A DNA stretch of 64,000 nt, from assembly GCA_963920665.1 (NCBI GenBank), contig OY987263.1:36754547-36818546 (forward strand). Reading direction: 5' to 3'. Within the stretch, counting starts at the first letter, position 1, and the number at the start of each line of letters is the position of its first letter. The notes below the pieces were generated by a model. That model ran no database searches. It saw only the letters and a program-made list of their open reading frames with translations, and was not told the origin of the DNA. Made by a program: the position numbers and the translations under genes. Positions 45,598 to 56,784 of this stretch are shown in pieces. This DNA comes from Straminergon stramineum (taxonomy: Eukaryota; Streptophyta; Bryopsida; Hypnales; Calliergonaceae).

Positions 45598-47758
45598 TGC
45601 TTCACCTCCTTACAGTACTTCATAGCCAACAAGATTTTGGAATGTATAAATTCTCCTTTGCAATTTGGTTTCATTTGTTTTGAATCAAATGGTTTTATAA
45701 AGGGAAACATTTTTATGTTTGTGACTTACTTTTATATATACTCAATCCGTGTAATGATTGCAATGTTTTGAAGCCCAAAATTGCTTCAAAACACTTATAT
45801 CCAAAGCAAGGTTAGAATCTTCATTCCTAAGTTTATTCTTTAATAAATCCAATTCTAAAAACCTTTGTTAATTTGTACAAGTACATCCTCCCCCAATTTT
45901 CGTGTGAAAGTCTCCATCCATTGCAAGTTCAATATGTCTAAACTTCAGAAAGTATTTTTTCTAACCCTTTCGACCCAAAGGTGAAGTTTTATCTTTCAAA
46001 TTTGAAAAAAGAAAGCAAGAATATCCTATAACTTGTATATTTACAATAGTTGCTATGCTAGAAAATGGGTTGAGAATACATGTAAGAAACTTAAACCAAA
46101 AACACTTTCATATTCATCTTTATAAAAATTATAATAGTACTTGATGAAAGAGAAATCTAAATTGCTAATAACATTGAGAAGAATTTGAGACTTGTGAATA
46201 TCAATGGTGAGAATGTTCTACTGAGGAACATCTATCTTTTGTTTTTGTTTTTCTGTGAAAACTATGGCAAAATTGAGTTCAAAAAATGACTTTATATGTT
46301 TTCTATACCTTCACTATCCGCAAAATAAAAGTCCTTGTAAGTTTCAATTCATTATTTAAAATTGAAATGCTCAAATATTTTGTGTAGGTATTAATAAATT
46401 TAAAATAAATAAATAAAGTAATAATTTTTTAGAGTATATTTCAGGTTGCTGCTTTGATATAAAAATTAGAAAATAACTAATAACTTTTGCAATATTCATT
46501 GGAATGACATGAACCAAAGCTTCACATGTAGATTAGAATGATTAGCATCCATTCTAAAGATTTCATATGAAGATTCCAAATTATGAAGTCAATAGAGCAT
46601 ACCTACAAGAGTTATTATAAGCATATTATACCTAAACAAATAATTTCTTTAAGTTCAAAAATTGATCTTTGAAGAATGCTAATGAAACAAATTTAGCTAA
46701 GAATATCTTAAAATGAAATTAGAAGAAACTTCCCTTTCTAAAATTAAAGAAAGAATCTCTTTTTGAAATCACTAATATTCAATCTAAAATGACTTTTAGA
46801 AGAATGTTCAATTTTAAATTTTACTGATGTATATATAAATATATAATAGACATATTAGAAAAACAAATTTATAATCAAAATCTAGCATAGTTTCGAAAAA
46901 TTATTAATCTAATACGATACCTAGGATATGACGTGGCACTCCAAAAAGCATAAATTTTTTATTTGGAATTTTTGGGAATTGGTCCAAAGTCTTGTGGCCA
47001 ATTTGACGTTCCAAATTTTCTATAATGTTGGATACATGTGGTGGTAGATCCAACTAAGTAGATGTTATCTATTCATCCTAGATTGTAACTTCTAGTTGAA
47101 TTTAAATATTGAAACAATTTTTGCATTTCTACTTTAGATTGCATCTTCACATTTTTGAAAATTTGGAACTGCCTTTGTCTTTTACCATGTATATATAGAT
47201 GGACCATAGACCACCAAGTCAAACTTCAAAACCCTTCATTTTCTATGCACCCATTGGCTTCCATTTATTAGTTAAAATTTCCATTCTAAAATCACATGTC
47301 TCTTGTAAGTTATAAAAAATCCAAATTATTTTGTAGAGATCAGAAATTATTTTGAATATTTGAAGAAAATGTGAAGAAATTTCATATTCTATGCAAAATA
47401 TGCTTAAGAAAATCTGAAAATTTGTATTATGGCATATTAAAAGATTATGGTATAAATCACATCTTCATATGATTCTATATTTAGAAAATTGGTTATACAA
47501 TATTTGCTTCAAATTGTAACAAATACTTATTAATTATTTGGAACTTTCAAGTTTCCATGTAGAATAGAAAACTAGAATTAAAAGTTTCTATTTTTAATTT
47601 GTCTAAAAGCAAATAGATTCATTTCAAATGTCAAAAGCAAAACTTAAGAACAAAAAGCCAAAATTAAGTGCTAATTAAAATACAATATGTACGTATGCAC
47701 ACATAGTAAAGTGTCACATAGAATTATTAATAGCATTTGGTATCATATCTTGACATTC

Positions 47759-47987
47759 TTAACCCTTGAAAGGCCTTGGAGGTCTTCTATACAACTCATA
47801 TTTAGCCTTATAACTCCTCAATTGTGCTGTAATATATGAATTGTGATACATTGTTATTTACGTACTATCACAATCATTAATTTATTTTGTATTGAAAAGT
47901 ATTTGGTCAATGTTTTCTGATCAAATACCAACAAATACATAATATACTATATGGCCGCAAAGGGCTTTCAGGTCCTTTAAGGGTTAA
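47759..47987. mobile_element. TTAA MITE with intact empty site in copy A
   Basis: TTAA at 47759-47762 and 47984-47987 flank a 221-bp core starting CCCTTGAAAGGCCTTGG and ending GGTCCTTTAAGGG. Copy A at 15424-15440 reads GACATTCTTAATCAAGC with one TTAA (15430-15433). Copy B reads GACATTCTTAA, the element, then TTAATCAAGCC. This is direct evidence for insertion into TTAA with duplication of that site, as in the piggyBac superfamily. Confidence 0.92.
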
Positions 47988-48589
47988 TCAAGCCAAAAGC
48001 CTCCTACCTTATCTTACGAAAAAACCAATTATCTAAGAAAATGTGCCTTCAAAAGGTTAAGGATGCCATACTTTTTGGAGTCACACTAATGATAATTCTT
48101 TTATTGAACCCACAATTATTCTTGGGTGCTTCAACATAGCATTTAACCCCTCAAGGACCATTGTCTGTACAAGTAACAAGTGAAAGTTTGGGTAGGTTCC
48201 TATGATCTCAATATTTGGGATTTTTGGAATTTTTTTTATAAAAAAACAAAACATATTAGCTCTTGGGGAATCTAATTTTTATTTCAATTGGTTCTTGGGA
48301 GCAAAGATTATGCTACAAAAAGCATAAAATAGTGTTCACTAGGCAATAAATTTAATTTAAAAACTAAAAATTAAAAAAACAATAATTTCTCAAAGATTGT
48401 TTTTGTTTTGTCTATTTGGAAAGATTGGTCTCATTCCATTTGGATTAGTGATGTGAAAGTTATATATGGAGTATTTGTTTTTTGGGTAATCATAACATCT
48501 TTTTGAGGAAAAAATAAATTGGATATGTTTTTGAATTCAATTTTCACAATTTTTCAAAAAGGAAGTTTCTTCAACATTTAATTTGCTTC

Positions 48590-50297
48590 CTTGAACCCTC
48601 AGGGGTAGTGAGTGGTTGGAGTAGCAACATACATGTGAACAAATGATAGGGTATTTTAAAAACATGGGGGCAAAAATTATAAATGGATTTAGAGTAATAT
48701 AGGGTATCGAAAATGGCATTGGACGTCTTTGAAGTACTATAGGGTATGGAATAATAGGTCCCATTAGAAAATTACATAATGAGAGCATGTTAAAAAAAAA
48801 GTCATACCCCCCTATAAAATAGTGGTTGTTCACACCTATATCCTTATTTTTTTTAACACATTGGCCCCTTCAAGCTTGAACCTTGGGGAGTGCAATCCTT
48901 AAAAAAATAAGGATATAGGTGCGAACACAAGGTATTTAATGAGGGGGGGGGGGATATTATTTTTTGTCTATTGTATATTTTGCACCCTATCATTATGTTA
49001 TTTTCTAATGTGGCTCATTAAATGAGGGTCATACATTAATTGTAATTCCCAATTGCAATGAATATATCATATGCTATATTAGTTCAATTTTTTTGCACTA
49101 CACCCAATTACATAATTAGGTGTAGGATTTAGGGTTCACAATTAAGGGGCTTCTTAACCCTTAACCCTCCTATGTCGAGAAATTCATATCTAGTTCCATA
49201 AAGCTCTAAAAAATATGAAACAACTTGAATTAGATGCCAATTCCATTTGTCTTTCAAAGGAAAGTTATTGTAAAATATTTCAAGAAGTCCAAAACATATA
49301 TCAAGAAGAATAAAATCACAAATAATTTAAACTTGAGAGTTTCAAGTAGACTAAGTGAGTGGAAGCCATCTTTTACAAAAATGCTTTGTTCGAAGCTTAT
49401 TTTGAACAATAAGGATTGTGGAAACAAAAAAAAGGGGCTAAAAATGTGATTCTTGTCTTAGTTGAAGAGAGAATATTCAAGCACTTGTTCAGATTCAAGC
49501 TTTGTAATCATATAGCCTAAAAGCATTCTCAACTCTTCGTGAGATACAAAGCCCTTTCACCCCTTAGTGAAGAAAGTAGCTTGTAAAGTAGCAAGTATAA
49601 ACAATGTACGTGGCTTGAGCACTTAGACAAGTCTAGCATACCATCATGGGGCCAACTTGTGATGTGAGAATTTGATTAATTAAACACAAACCAAGGTAAA
49701 TAACTCATATGACCCTCCAAACATATAGTAGCTAGATCAAGAATCCTGAATAATTAATTTGTGAAGTGGTTATGAATCTAAGCCTCGTCAAAAATTAATT
49801 GGAGGACAATTAAAATGCTCAATAAGGTAGTTTACTAGTGTGTAGTTATTGGTAAATACAACACATATTCATTTGTGAATAATAAAGGTCCTCGATAAAT
49901 ACAACACAAATTGCATGTGATAGACTAAGGACCCTCATTTAATTCTCAAACTAAAATTGTTATGCAAGTTAAACCATTAGAACTTAAAGAATCTAGAATT
50001 AAAGGACTATGTAGTGTAAATGTAGGGTTAAATGCCAGCCCTAAAATTATGATTAAGACTTTTATTCCACTAAATTAATAAAAAGGGGGGTATCTTCAGT
50101 TTAATTTTTTCCTAATGCATCCTATTATTCCATGCCCTACAGTATTTATATTTTACAATACACCCAATGATATTTTACATACACTATAGTATAATTAATG
50201 GAATTGTAATTTGTCACCCTAATGTTTTTTTGGCCCCCTACATTTGTTCGTACCTACATGCCTACTTCTACCACTTATTGCACTCCCCAAACCTTGA
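48590..50297. mobile_element. Composite insertion with ~200-bp inverted ends
   Basis: Copy A is continuous from its ATTTTTCCCAAAAAAGG (about 16010) to CAATCTCACTATTGGG (about 16050), so this block is an insertion. Its left end GGGGTAGTGAGTGGTTGGAG matches the inverted right end GGGGAGTGCAATAAGTGGTA. Similarity continues through ACAAATG..AGGG to TAGGGTATGGAATAATAGG over about 200 bp. A third related terminus (CCTTGGGGAGTGCAATCC) lies at 48880, beside a short inverted repeat AAAAAATAAGGATATAGGTG. It looks like nested or rearranged copies of one long-TIR element. Confidence 0.55.
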
Positions 50298-50760
50298 ACA
50301 ATCTTAGTATTGGAATTAGTGTGTTTCAATTTCTTGTTAAAGCTATTAACAATTTAGTTTTTGAATTCCATTGATCTTGTACCTATTTTTTACTTAAAAC
50401 AATTTTTTAAAGAATGAAATCAAGTTATTTTTTCATTTTTTTTTCTAGACTATCAATTATGTTTTTCAACATGAAAAATCATAAAATCAAGATGTGTTGT
50501 GCAAAAATTTTTAGCCTTCTAATCTAGTCATGTGAGCTACAAAAATTCCATTTAATTTTCTTTACTTTGAACACATATATCTTGCAATCTAGTAGGTTAG
50601 TATTTGAAATTTTTTTCACAAAATTTCATATTGCACTTTAAATCATATTTGGTGTCAATGTGTCATCAATATTAATTACTTCTTGAAGGCTATATTTTTT
50701 ACACTTGATGAATATTTTTACCAAGAGCCTATAGATATCAATATTATTCAAAGAAGAGGA

Positions 50761-50808
50761 TCTCTCTCTCTCTCTCTCTCTATCTATATATCTATATATC
50801 TATATATA
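50761..50808. repeat. TC / TATC microsatellite
   Basis: About eleven TC units followed by TATC/TATA units, directly visible. Confidence 0.9.
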
Positions 50809-51051
50809 CAATTGGTAAATATTCATCAATTGTAAAAATTTGTAGCATTTAAAAATCAATTGGTGTAAGTGACTCTACAATTAGTTTTAAGTATAGTACA
50901 ATTTTTAGTGTAGTTTAAAGCAAGATCCTATATTTGTATTTTTGAAAAGTCACTATAGCTAGAGTTGCCTAAAACCACAATCAAAATCAAGTTCAATTCT
51001 TTTGAATACCATTTTGCCCAATCCCTAAATAGCTACTAATTTATTTTTTGG

Positions 51052-51176
51052 AGATTTTCCATTGCAATTTTTTAGAACATTGGAATGTATAATAGACAAT
51101 CGGAAAGGTATTGACAATACCTTTTCTATTGTCTATTACACACTCCAAAACTCTAAAACATTGCAATGGAAAATCC
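51052..51176. repeat. Loopless ~60-bp inverted repeat
   Basis: Arms starting GATTTTCCATTGCAAT meet at about 51114 with almost no loop and only scattered mismatches. It is absent at the corresponding place in copy A. It may be a tiny foldback element or a local inverted duplication. Confidence 0.7.
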
Positions 51177-51663
51177 AAAAACAAAAATTTGTAGTTGTTT
51201 TGGGACTGGGAGAGCATATTTTTTACCAAGTCTTTTTATAATGAATTCCCCCACATTTGTAGCTTTTAAAAAGGCCTCGGTCTTCCATTGTTTTAGAATT
51301 TTAGAATTTGATATTAATTTTCTTTGCTTTTTCTTCAAAAGTTTACAATACTTTCAAATTGTTGTCAAAAAAATGAAAATTTTTATGGCTTCACTCAAGT
51401 AGACATTCAATTTCATCTCTTAAAAAGAAAGAAGATTTTGAATTTGATGGAACACTTTGTATACATCTCCAAAATCAATACGTAACATATATTGAAGAAA
51501 ATTAACGATTTTGGAAACTCTACCAAAAAAACTTGGATCCTTCATAACTTTTGCATATACTATCCAAGTGTCGCATTCGTTGGTGCATCGGAACCTCCTT
51601 TCACTTCCCAACATGAAAGTGTAAAAATTTGACCAGTCTAACAATAACTAGACCCAAGAGCAA

Positions 51664-51725
51664 AATGTGGCAGTTCATGGGGTACCCACCTCATGTCCTT
51701 CCAAGGTAGGAGGCTCGAACTCTGT
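51664..51725 (+). mobile_element. Possible tRNA-derived SINE head
   Basis: GGCTCGAACTC at about 51710 resembles the RNA polymerase III B box (GGTTCGANNCC), and TGGCAGTTCATGGGG about 40 bp before could be a decayed A box. The spacing fits. I cannot show a tail or target duplication. Confidence 0.25.
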
Positions 51726-52097
51726 TAGGGCATTAAGAACTATCCCTAAAATGGACATTAAATGGTCTTTAAATCAACCTCTACAGTCATTTGAATGGAT
51801 AGAGGGAAAAAGTGTTATTTATTGCTAGAGCCAATCATTGTCCTTGCTTTCTCCATTTCTCTTTATGATTTCAAGTGAACAATTTATGGAAGACCTAGTG
51901 ACATAAATAGGGACCTATGACATAACTTGTTTGAAAATTCATAAATAATTCAATAATGCTTCAAAAAATATGAAACCACTTGTGTTAAATTCTACATCTA
52001 TTTCTCTTCGTCTGAAAAATTAGATAAAAATATTCCCATGAAAGGAAATACATGAAAAAGGTGGACCAGCCCTTAGATGAACGATTTATGAGCCTTC

Positions 52098-52289
52098 TAC
52101 ACTGAATAGGGGTATTAAGGGGACCCATATTAATTAATCGACATTTCACACTATATAAATATCTGCCTTTATTGTACATCAGTAGTTATTGAAGTGTCCA
52201 GGGTATGTACATCATGTTTCAAACATCTACAGTTTTCTATAGTAAGTCCCTTTAATTTTTTGGTCCCCTTAATACCCCTATTCAGTGTA
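52098..52289. mobile_element. MITE with 28-bp perfect inverted ends
   Basis: Starts TACACTGAATAGGGGTATTA and ends in the exact inverse (52262-52289). 192 bp, non-coding. It interrupts the join between a partial repeat K copy and the SDR3 upstream region. Confidence 0.85.
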
Positions 52290-52508
52290 CCTTACTCCAC
52301 AGAACGTCAAAGGGGAATCCGAACACCTACAGTAAAGTACTGCACTTTGACCGGACACGTGCGATTCGGCCGTGAGGCAGACCGTGACAGCATGTCTACA
52401 ATGAGGATGAAGAAGGCAACCAGGAAACGTCCCACTATGGATTGGTCTTCAAGCAAAGCTCAGCACAAGCATTCCTACAAAATCCACAAAGCCTAAACAA
52501 TAATCTCA

Positions 52509-53049
52509 GTAAGGTAGGAGGTGTAGAAACTGCCCATTTAAGAGCATTTTGGCTTAGGATGCCTTCTGAGCTGATCAAAGCATTTTCTAACAAATTTTCA
52601 GAGAAAGAAGAGAGAGAGACACATCCATCACAATTTGATTTGTAATTTTCAGAGTTAAACTGTATTAGATATGATTTTCTTAAGATCATAGTAGTAGGGT
52701 GCTTTTTGAGTCCATAGGTACTGCCATAAAATGTCAAACACTTGTCCTTTAATGGTGCAAATGGAGTCCCAAAATGAAGGTGTGCTAACCTTAAACTGCA
52801 ACAACATGGTGCATTTAATTGTCTAGGATGACACAAAGTCTCCCACCACTCATAACTCCACATTATGTACACTGAAATTTTGTTAACTTCCTAATCTAAT
52901 CAATCCCCAACCATTCCTGACACTGTGCAATGAGAATCCCAAATTGGCACCAATACTTTGATAGGACATTTTTCAATCCTACCTAGGGACAATTCATGGT
53001 ACACTCTAGGAACAGTTCTTAGAGCATGGGCAGAGTTTGCACCTCTTAC
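52509..53049. mobile_element. Inverted-repeat element in SDR3 5' region
   Basis: Begins GTAAGGTAGGAGGTGTAGAA. The inverted right end is GTAAGAGGTGCAAACTCTGC. SDR1 upstream sequence is continuous here (CAATAAACTCA to GTAGCTCTGTTC), so it is an insertion specific to the SDR3 locus. Its GTAAGGTAG terminus is shared with the different element inserted in SDR1's 5' region. A minus-strand open frame within it is probably accidental. Confidence 0.65.
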
Positions 53050-53541
53050 CATATACGTAGCTTTGTTCGCCCGAACCTGCAATTGCAATAATTTCAGTTG
53101 TGAGAGTGCAGTGCAACCTCATTCGCAATTTTCACTGTGAGGAGAGGTCTAGCCAGAGACGTACTTGAGTTCCCCTTGAAATGACGCTGAGTGAGTTCTT
53201 CATTCTCATAAACTACTTGAATACAGTTACGTAATCTCCGATTTCCAAAGGGTGAGAGATACCTGATTCAGATTCGGAGGTGCTGGTAGAATTTGATGAT
53301 TGCAGCGCTTCCCAATAGAATTTCTGTGGCGTTGGAAATCTCATTTCAATTTCAATTGTGAGGAAGTAGTGTCCATCGATCGCTCTGATATCAGAAAGGT
53401 TAAATTACCGACATTAGCCATTCAAATTTGTGGGGTGTAGGTTGGCAATTGCTCACTTGTTTTCCTGAGTATACGAGGATTCTCGTGGTGGAATTCCGGA
53501 AGACATAGCCAGAAAGAGCGAGTGAGAACAGGTCGAGAATT

Positions 53542-54481
53542 ATGACGTCCAGTGCTCCCCGCATTACGACGCCCTTCACCCAAGACTCCACCGCGGCCGA
53601 AGTCATAGCCGGCATCGACCTCACAAGCAAGCGCGCCGTCGTTACTAGCGCCTCCTCAGGCCTTGGCGTGGAGACAGCCCGCGCGCTCGCTTCCGCAGGA
53701 GCCGAGGTCACGCTCACAATATGCGATGTCGAAGCTGGCAAGCGAATCGCCACAGACATCACCTATAAGACGGGCAACACGAATGTGTTCGTGGCGCCGC
53801 TCGACCTGAACAGCCACGCATCCATCAAGGCGTTCACGAAAGCATGGAAAGGCCCGTTGCACATCCTGGTGAACAATGCAGGGATCATGGCCCTCCGAGG
53901 GCTGGGAGCAGCAATTCGCCACCAACCACCTGGGCCACTTCGAGCTCACCCTGGGCCTCCACGCCGCCCTCGCCGCAGCCGGGAACGCACGCGTCGTGTC
54001 CGTAAGCTCCGCCGGCCATCGCCGGTCCCCAATTGTGTTCGACGACATCCACTACGCGAATCGCAAGTACGTGGACGTCGAGGCGTACGGGCAGTCGAAG
54101 ACGGCGAACGTGCTGTTCGCCATGGAAGCGAGCAAGCGATGGGGGAAAGACGGCATCACCGTGAATGCCTACGACCCCGGCGCCATTGAATCGAACCTGG
54201 GACGCTACATGAAGCCCAACCCCCAAATGCAGGAGTTTTTAAAGGCTTTGAAGTACAAAAGCATGGAACAGGGTGCGTCGACGCAAGTGTAGTTGGCGAC
54301 GTCGCCGCTGGTGGAAGGGATAGGCGGGCGGTACTTCGAGGACAACAACGAGGCGGAATTGGTGTCTGATCTCGGCATGGTTTCTGCTCCTGCGAGTTGC
54401 AGACCGCACGCGCTCGACGCCGCGGACGCTGTGAAACTCTAGGACGTCTCGCTGGAAATGTTGAAGCAAAGGGGTGTCTGA
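53542..54481 (+). pseudogene. SDR3: disabled short-chain dehydrogenase
   Basis: Close relative of SDR1 with the same start (MTSSAPRITTPF) and shared 5' region. The lesions are as follows. The cofactor motif TGASSGLG is TSASSGLG. About 20 bp are missing at 53890-53897 relative to SDR1, shifting the frame. TGG codons for Trp have become TAG at 54290-54292 and 54440-54442. Both upstream TATA motifs are also degraded. Catalytic SVSSAGH and YGQSK remain in the shifted frame. The last stop is at 54479. The decay probably followed the A/B duplication. No intact product is possible. Confidence 0.9.
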
Positions 54482-54529
54482 TTCTCTGGGAAATGGGCCC
54501 CCATATCCCTAGTATGTTCAACACCAATA

Positions 54530-54595
54530 AAACCGGTCGAGAGATGGTGAAGCGAAGGACTGCGTGATTTTTGGAAACTTGCTGAAGGCGCAAGT
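54530..54595 (+). repeat. Second SDR 3' end downstream of SDR3
   Basis: After the SDR3 stop, ACCGGTCGAGAGATGGTGAA leads into CGAAGGACTGCGTGATTTTT and GGAAACTTGCTGAAGGCGC. This repeats the last codons and 3' flank of SDR1 (20335-20385). SDR3 therefore carries two alternative SDR 3' ends in tandem: its own, ending GTCTGA, and an SDR1-type one. Unequal exchange or gene conversion is the likely cause. Confidence 0.65.
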
Positions 54596-54696
54596 TCAGA
54601 AAATTCACCTTTAGAAAATTCTCACCTTCAAAAAATTCTCAAAATAAACCTATAACATCATCCCAAATTTTGACCTCACTAGGCAACTTCTATGAG

Positions 54697-54975
54697 TAGT
54701 GTCACCATGAGTCTTAGCACAGTAAGATGGAAGTTTTGCTCCATGTCACCAAGTGACATGCCAAGTGCCACAAGTGGGGTGCGTGCTAGAAGTCCCGAGC
54801 ACTAGGATTTAGCAATGTGAGTTGGAAATGGGAACTAATGCTGTGAGTGCGTGGCATGTGTAGTGTTAGTTAGTTGGGCCTAAGTGATACCAGTATTGGA
54901 GTGTGGTGAGCCTTCAAAGCTATAAAATGCTCTTGAAGTCTAGTTGAAGCTATAAAGTGTTACTAGGGCGCGACA
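54697..54975 (-). mobile_element. Truncated LTR, inverted
   Basis: On the minus strand it begins TGTCGCGCCCTAGTAACACT and aligns with the first ~280 bp of the LTR at 55147, including CAACTCACATTGCTAA and ACTTCCATCTTA. It breaks off within 250 bp of the SDR3 pseudogene. Confidence 0.7.
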
Positions 54976-55146
54976 GTGTAGTTGGTAAAAAACATTCATC
55001 AAGAGTAAAAATTTATAGCATTCGTAAATCAATTAGTATGATTTACACTAGATTTTATTTATTAGTGTAATATGTGTACAATACTCCTAGTATATACAAT
55101 ATTCTACATACTCTATGGTATGTAGAAGACATTTAGGTAATATTGT
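54976..55146. other. AT-rich spacer between inverted LTR copies
   Basis: Matches 34130-34270 (CATTCAT.AAGA.TAAAAA.TTATAGCATT). Non-coding repeat-derived sequence. Confidence 0.5.
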
Positions 55147-56456
55147 TGTGGCCCTAGTAACACTTTACAACTCTAAGTAGCTTTTAGAAGCCCTTTACAA
55201 CTTGTAGGGCTCACCACGCTTCTATTTTAGTATCACTTGAGTTCAAACTAACATTGCACATGCCATGCACCTACAACATTAGTTCTCATTTCCAACTCAC
55301 ATTGCTAAGTCTTAGTCCCCAGGACTACTAGTACGCACTCCACTCGTGACACCTGACATATCACTTGGTGAAATGGGGTGGAACTTCCATCTTATTGTGC
55401 TAGGACTCATGGTGGCACTACTCACCACGGTCCTAACTGCCCTTGGTTGTCACCCCATTCCATACTAGGTTCATTTTATATTTGCTACTCTTACACCAAA
55501 ACTAATCAAGATTCACAAACATGGGACACATTGCCAATGGCCTAGCAAGGAGTGGGACTACATCCAATTGGTGCCCTGGGACACACACACAAGTGTTCCA
55601 TGGAGCCTTGAAGCCGGTGGTGAAGTTGTATCACCAACCTTGAGTCACTGAGACTCACCAAGGCTCCAAGAGGGAAGGAGGAGGGAGACTAACCCCCTCT
55701 TTTAGTACTTTCTGTGGCATTCGACAGCCCCCCCCCTTGTGGGTCGAAGGTACTTCCCAAACCCCCTTGGGTTTTGGAAGACTACCTATTTCCAACTGAA
55801 ATCGCGAAGTTCCAACTTCGTTTAGACTCATGAACTTCCAAACATCGTAACTTTGCGGTTAGGGCTCTAAATCCCACATGCGAGACCATTTTGGATACCT
55901 AAGCAATGAATAGATTTCAATGGACTTCTAACTTGTCCCATTTGGACAAGTTCTCTCAAAGTTATGGCCCTCCAAAGATTCGGGTTCATCGGGAGTGGCG
56001 TCAAGCCTTCACCATGACCCTTCTCTTGGCCATAACTTTTGGCTCATGTCTTAAAACCTCATAATGCTTGGCATTCTAGATTCCTTATCTTTATAGCTTT
56101 TCAGTGATATGCTACCTACCATATTTGGTTGAGGTATTCTTTGGGAACCCCTCACTCCTAGCCTTTGAGTGTCCCAACACCACCGAGCCACCTCCAACTT
56201 TGAAAGGCCATAACTTCTAGCCTACTGGTCCAAATCTCGCGTTCTTTAGACGATTAGAAGCTTCTTCTCTAGAACTTTTCAAGCATGTATAATATGCTAC
56301 TATGCTCTTTTTATCTAGGGTGCTATTGCGCTCTGTTTTCTTGGGAGTCTCTTATTTCTCCCTTCTTAGACTATTGCAAGACTTGGGAAGTTACCCCCAA
56401 TGTCCCCCTTGCTTACTAAGGCACATTGGGCACCCCAAGGAGATAGAGACATGACA
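55147..56456 (+). mobile_element. LTR-like sequence related to the solo LTR
   Basis: Starts TGTGGCCCTAGTAACACT and ends GAGACATGACA, 1310 bp. Shared landmarks with 22589-23730 include GGAGGGAGAC, a CTTTCTGTGGCATTCG(A)CAGCCCC block, CAAAGATTCGGG, and the 3' TTGC.CACCAAGG-type end. No target duplication found, and no second direct LTR or internal coding region is present. Confidence 0.65.
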
Positions 56457-56784
56457 CTACTGATGCAAGAGAGAGGTGCAAAATTTGGTTGTTTGGAGTG
56501 CTCTTCAAATATTGTTGGCTTATATTGTGGTCATTTGTTGCACTACAAAATTGTGAATGCAACATGCCAAGAAGGACAAGTACTTTGACCCATAAATCCA
56601 ATCTATTTTGTTTAAAAATTTAACCTCAAACAATTGAATTTTCAATTCTTTTACAACTATCTTACATCTCATTAGTTTCCATACGAATTAGAGGACCACG
56701 TAATTTTGCCTCTCTAATGTGGTTGACTTATTCTCAATTGCCTATAGTAGAGAGAATCTCACTATATCCATATGGGGTAGTAGG

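Larger units (their letters stand above)
42420..54600. repeat. Segmental duplication, copy B (ends in SDR3)
   Basis: Aligns with copy A (9600-20600) in order and orientation from the AACAAACAAAAGGTAACTA motif through the SDR promoter and gene. Copy-specific insertions here include 45458-45591, 47763-47983, 48590-50297, 51052-51176, 52098-52289 and 52509-53049. AT-rich and non-coding apart from the SDR3 pseudogene. Confidence 0.8.

Noticed and set aside
47759..47987. Assignment of TTAA elements to PIF/Harbinger (TTA/TAA) or to TA-targeting families
   Set aside because: A 3-bp TTA duplication would leave TTA on the right rather than TAA next to GGGT. TA duplication is formally possible, but the outer T and A are kept at nearly all sites, so TTAA is simpler.
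52435..52872. 145-codon minus-strand frame
   Set aside because: Lies mostly inside the inverted-repeat element at 52509-53049, with no recognisable motif and no counterpart in copy A.
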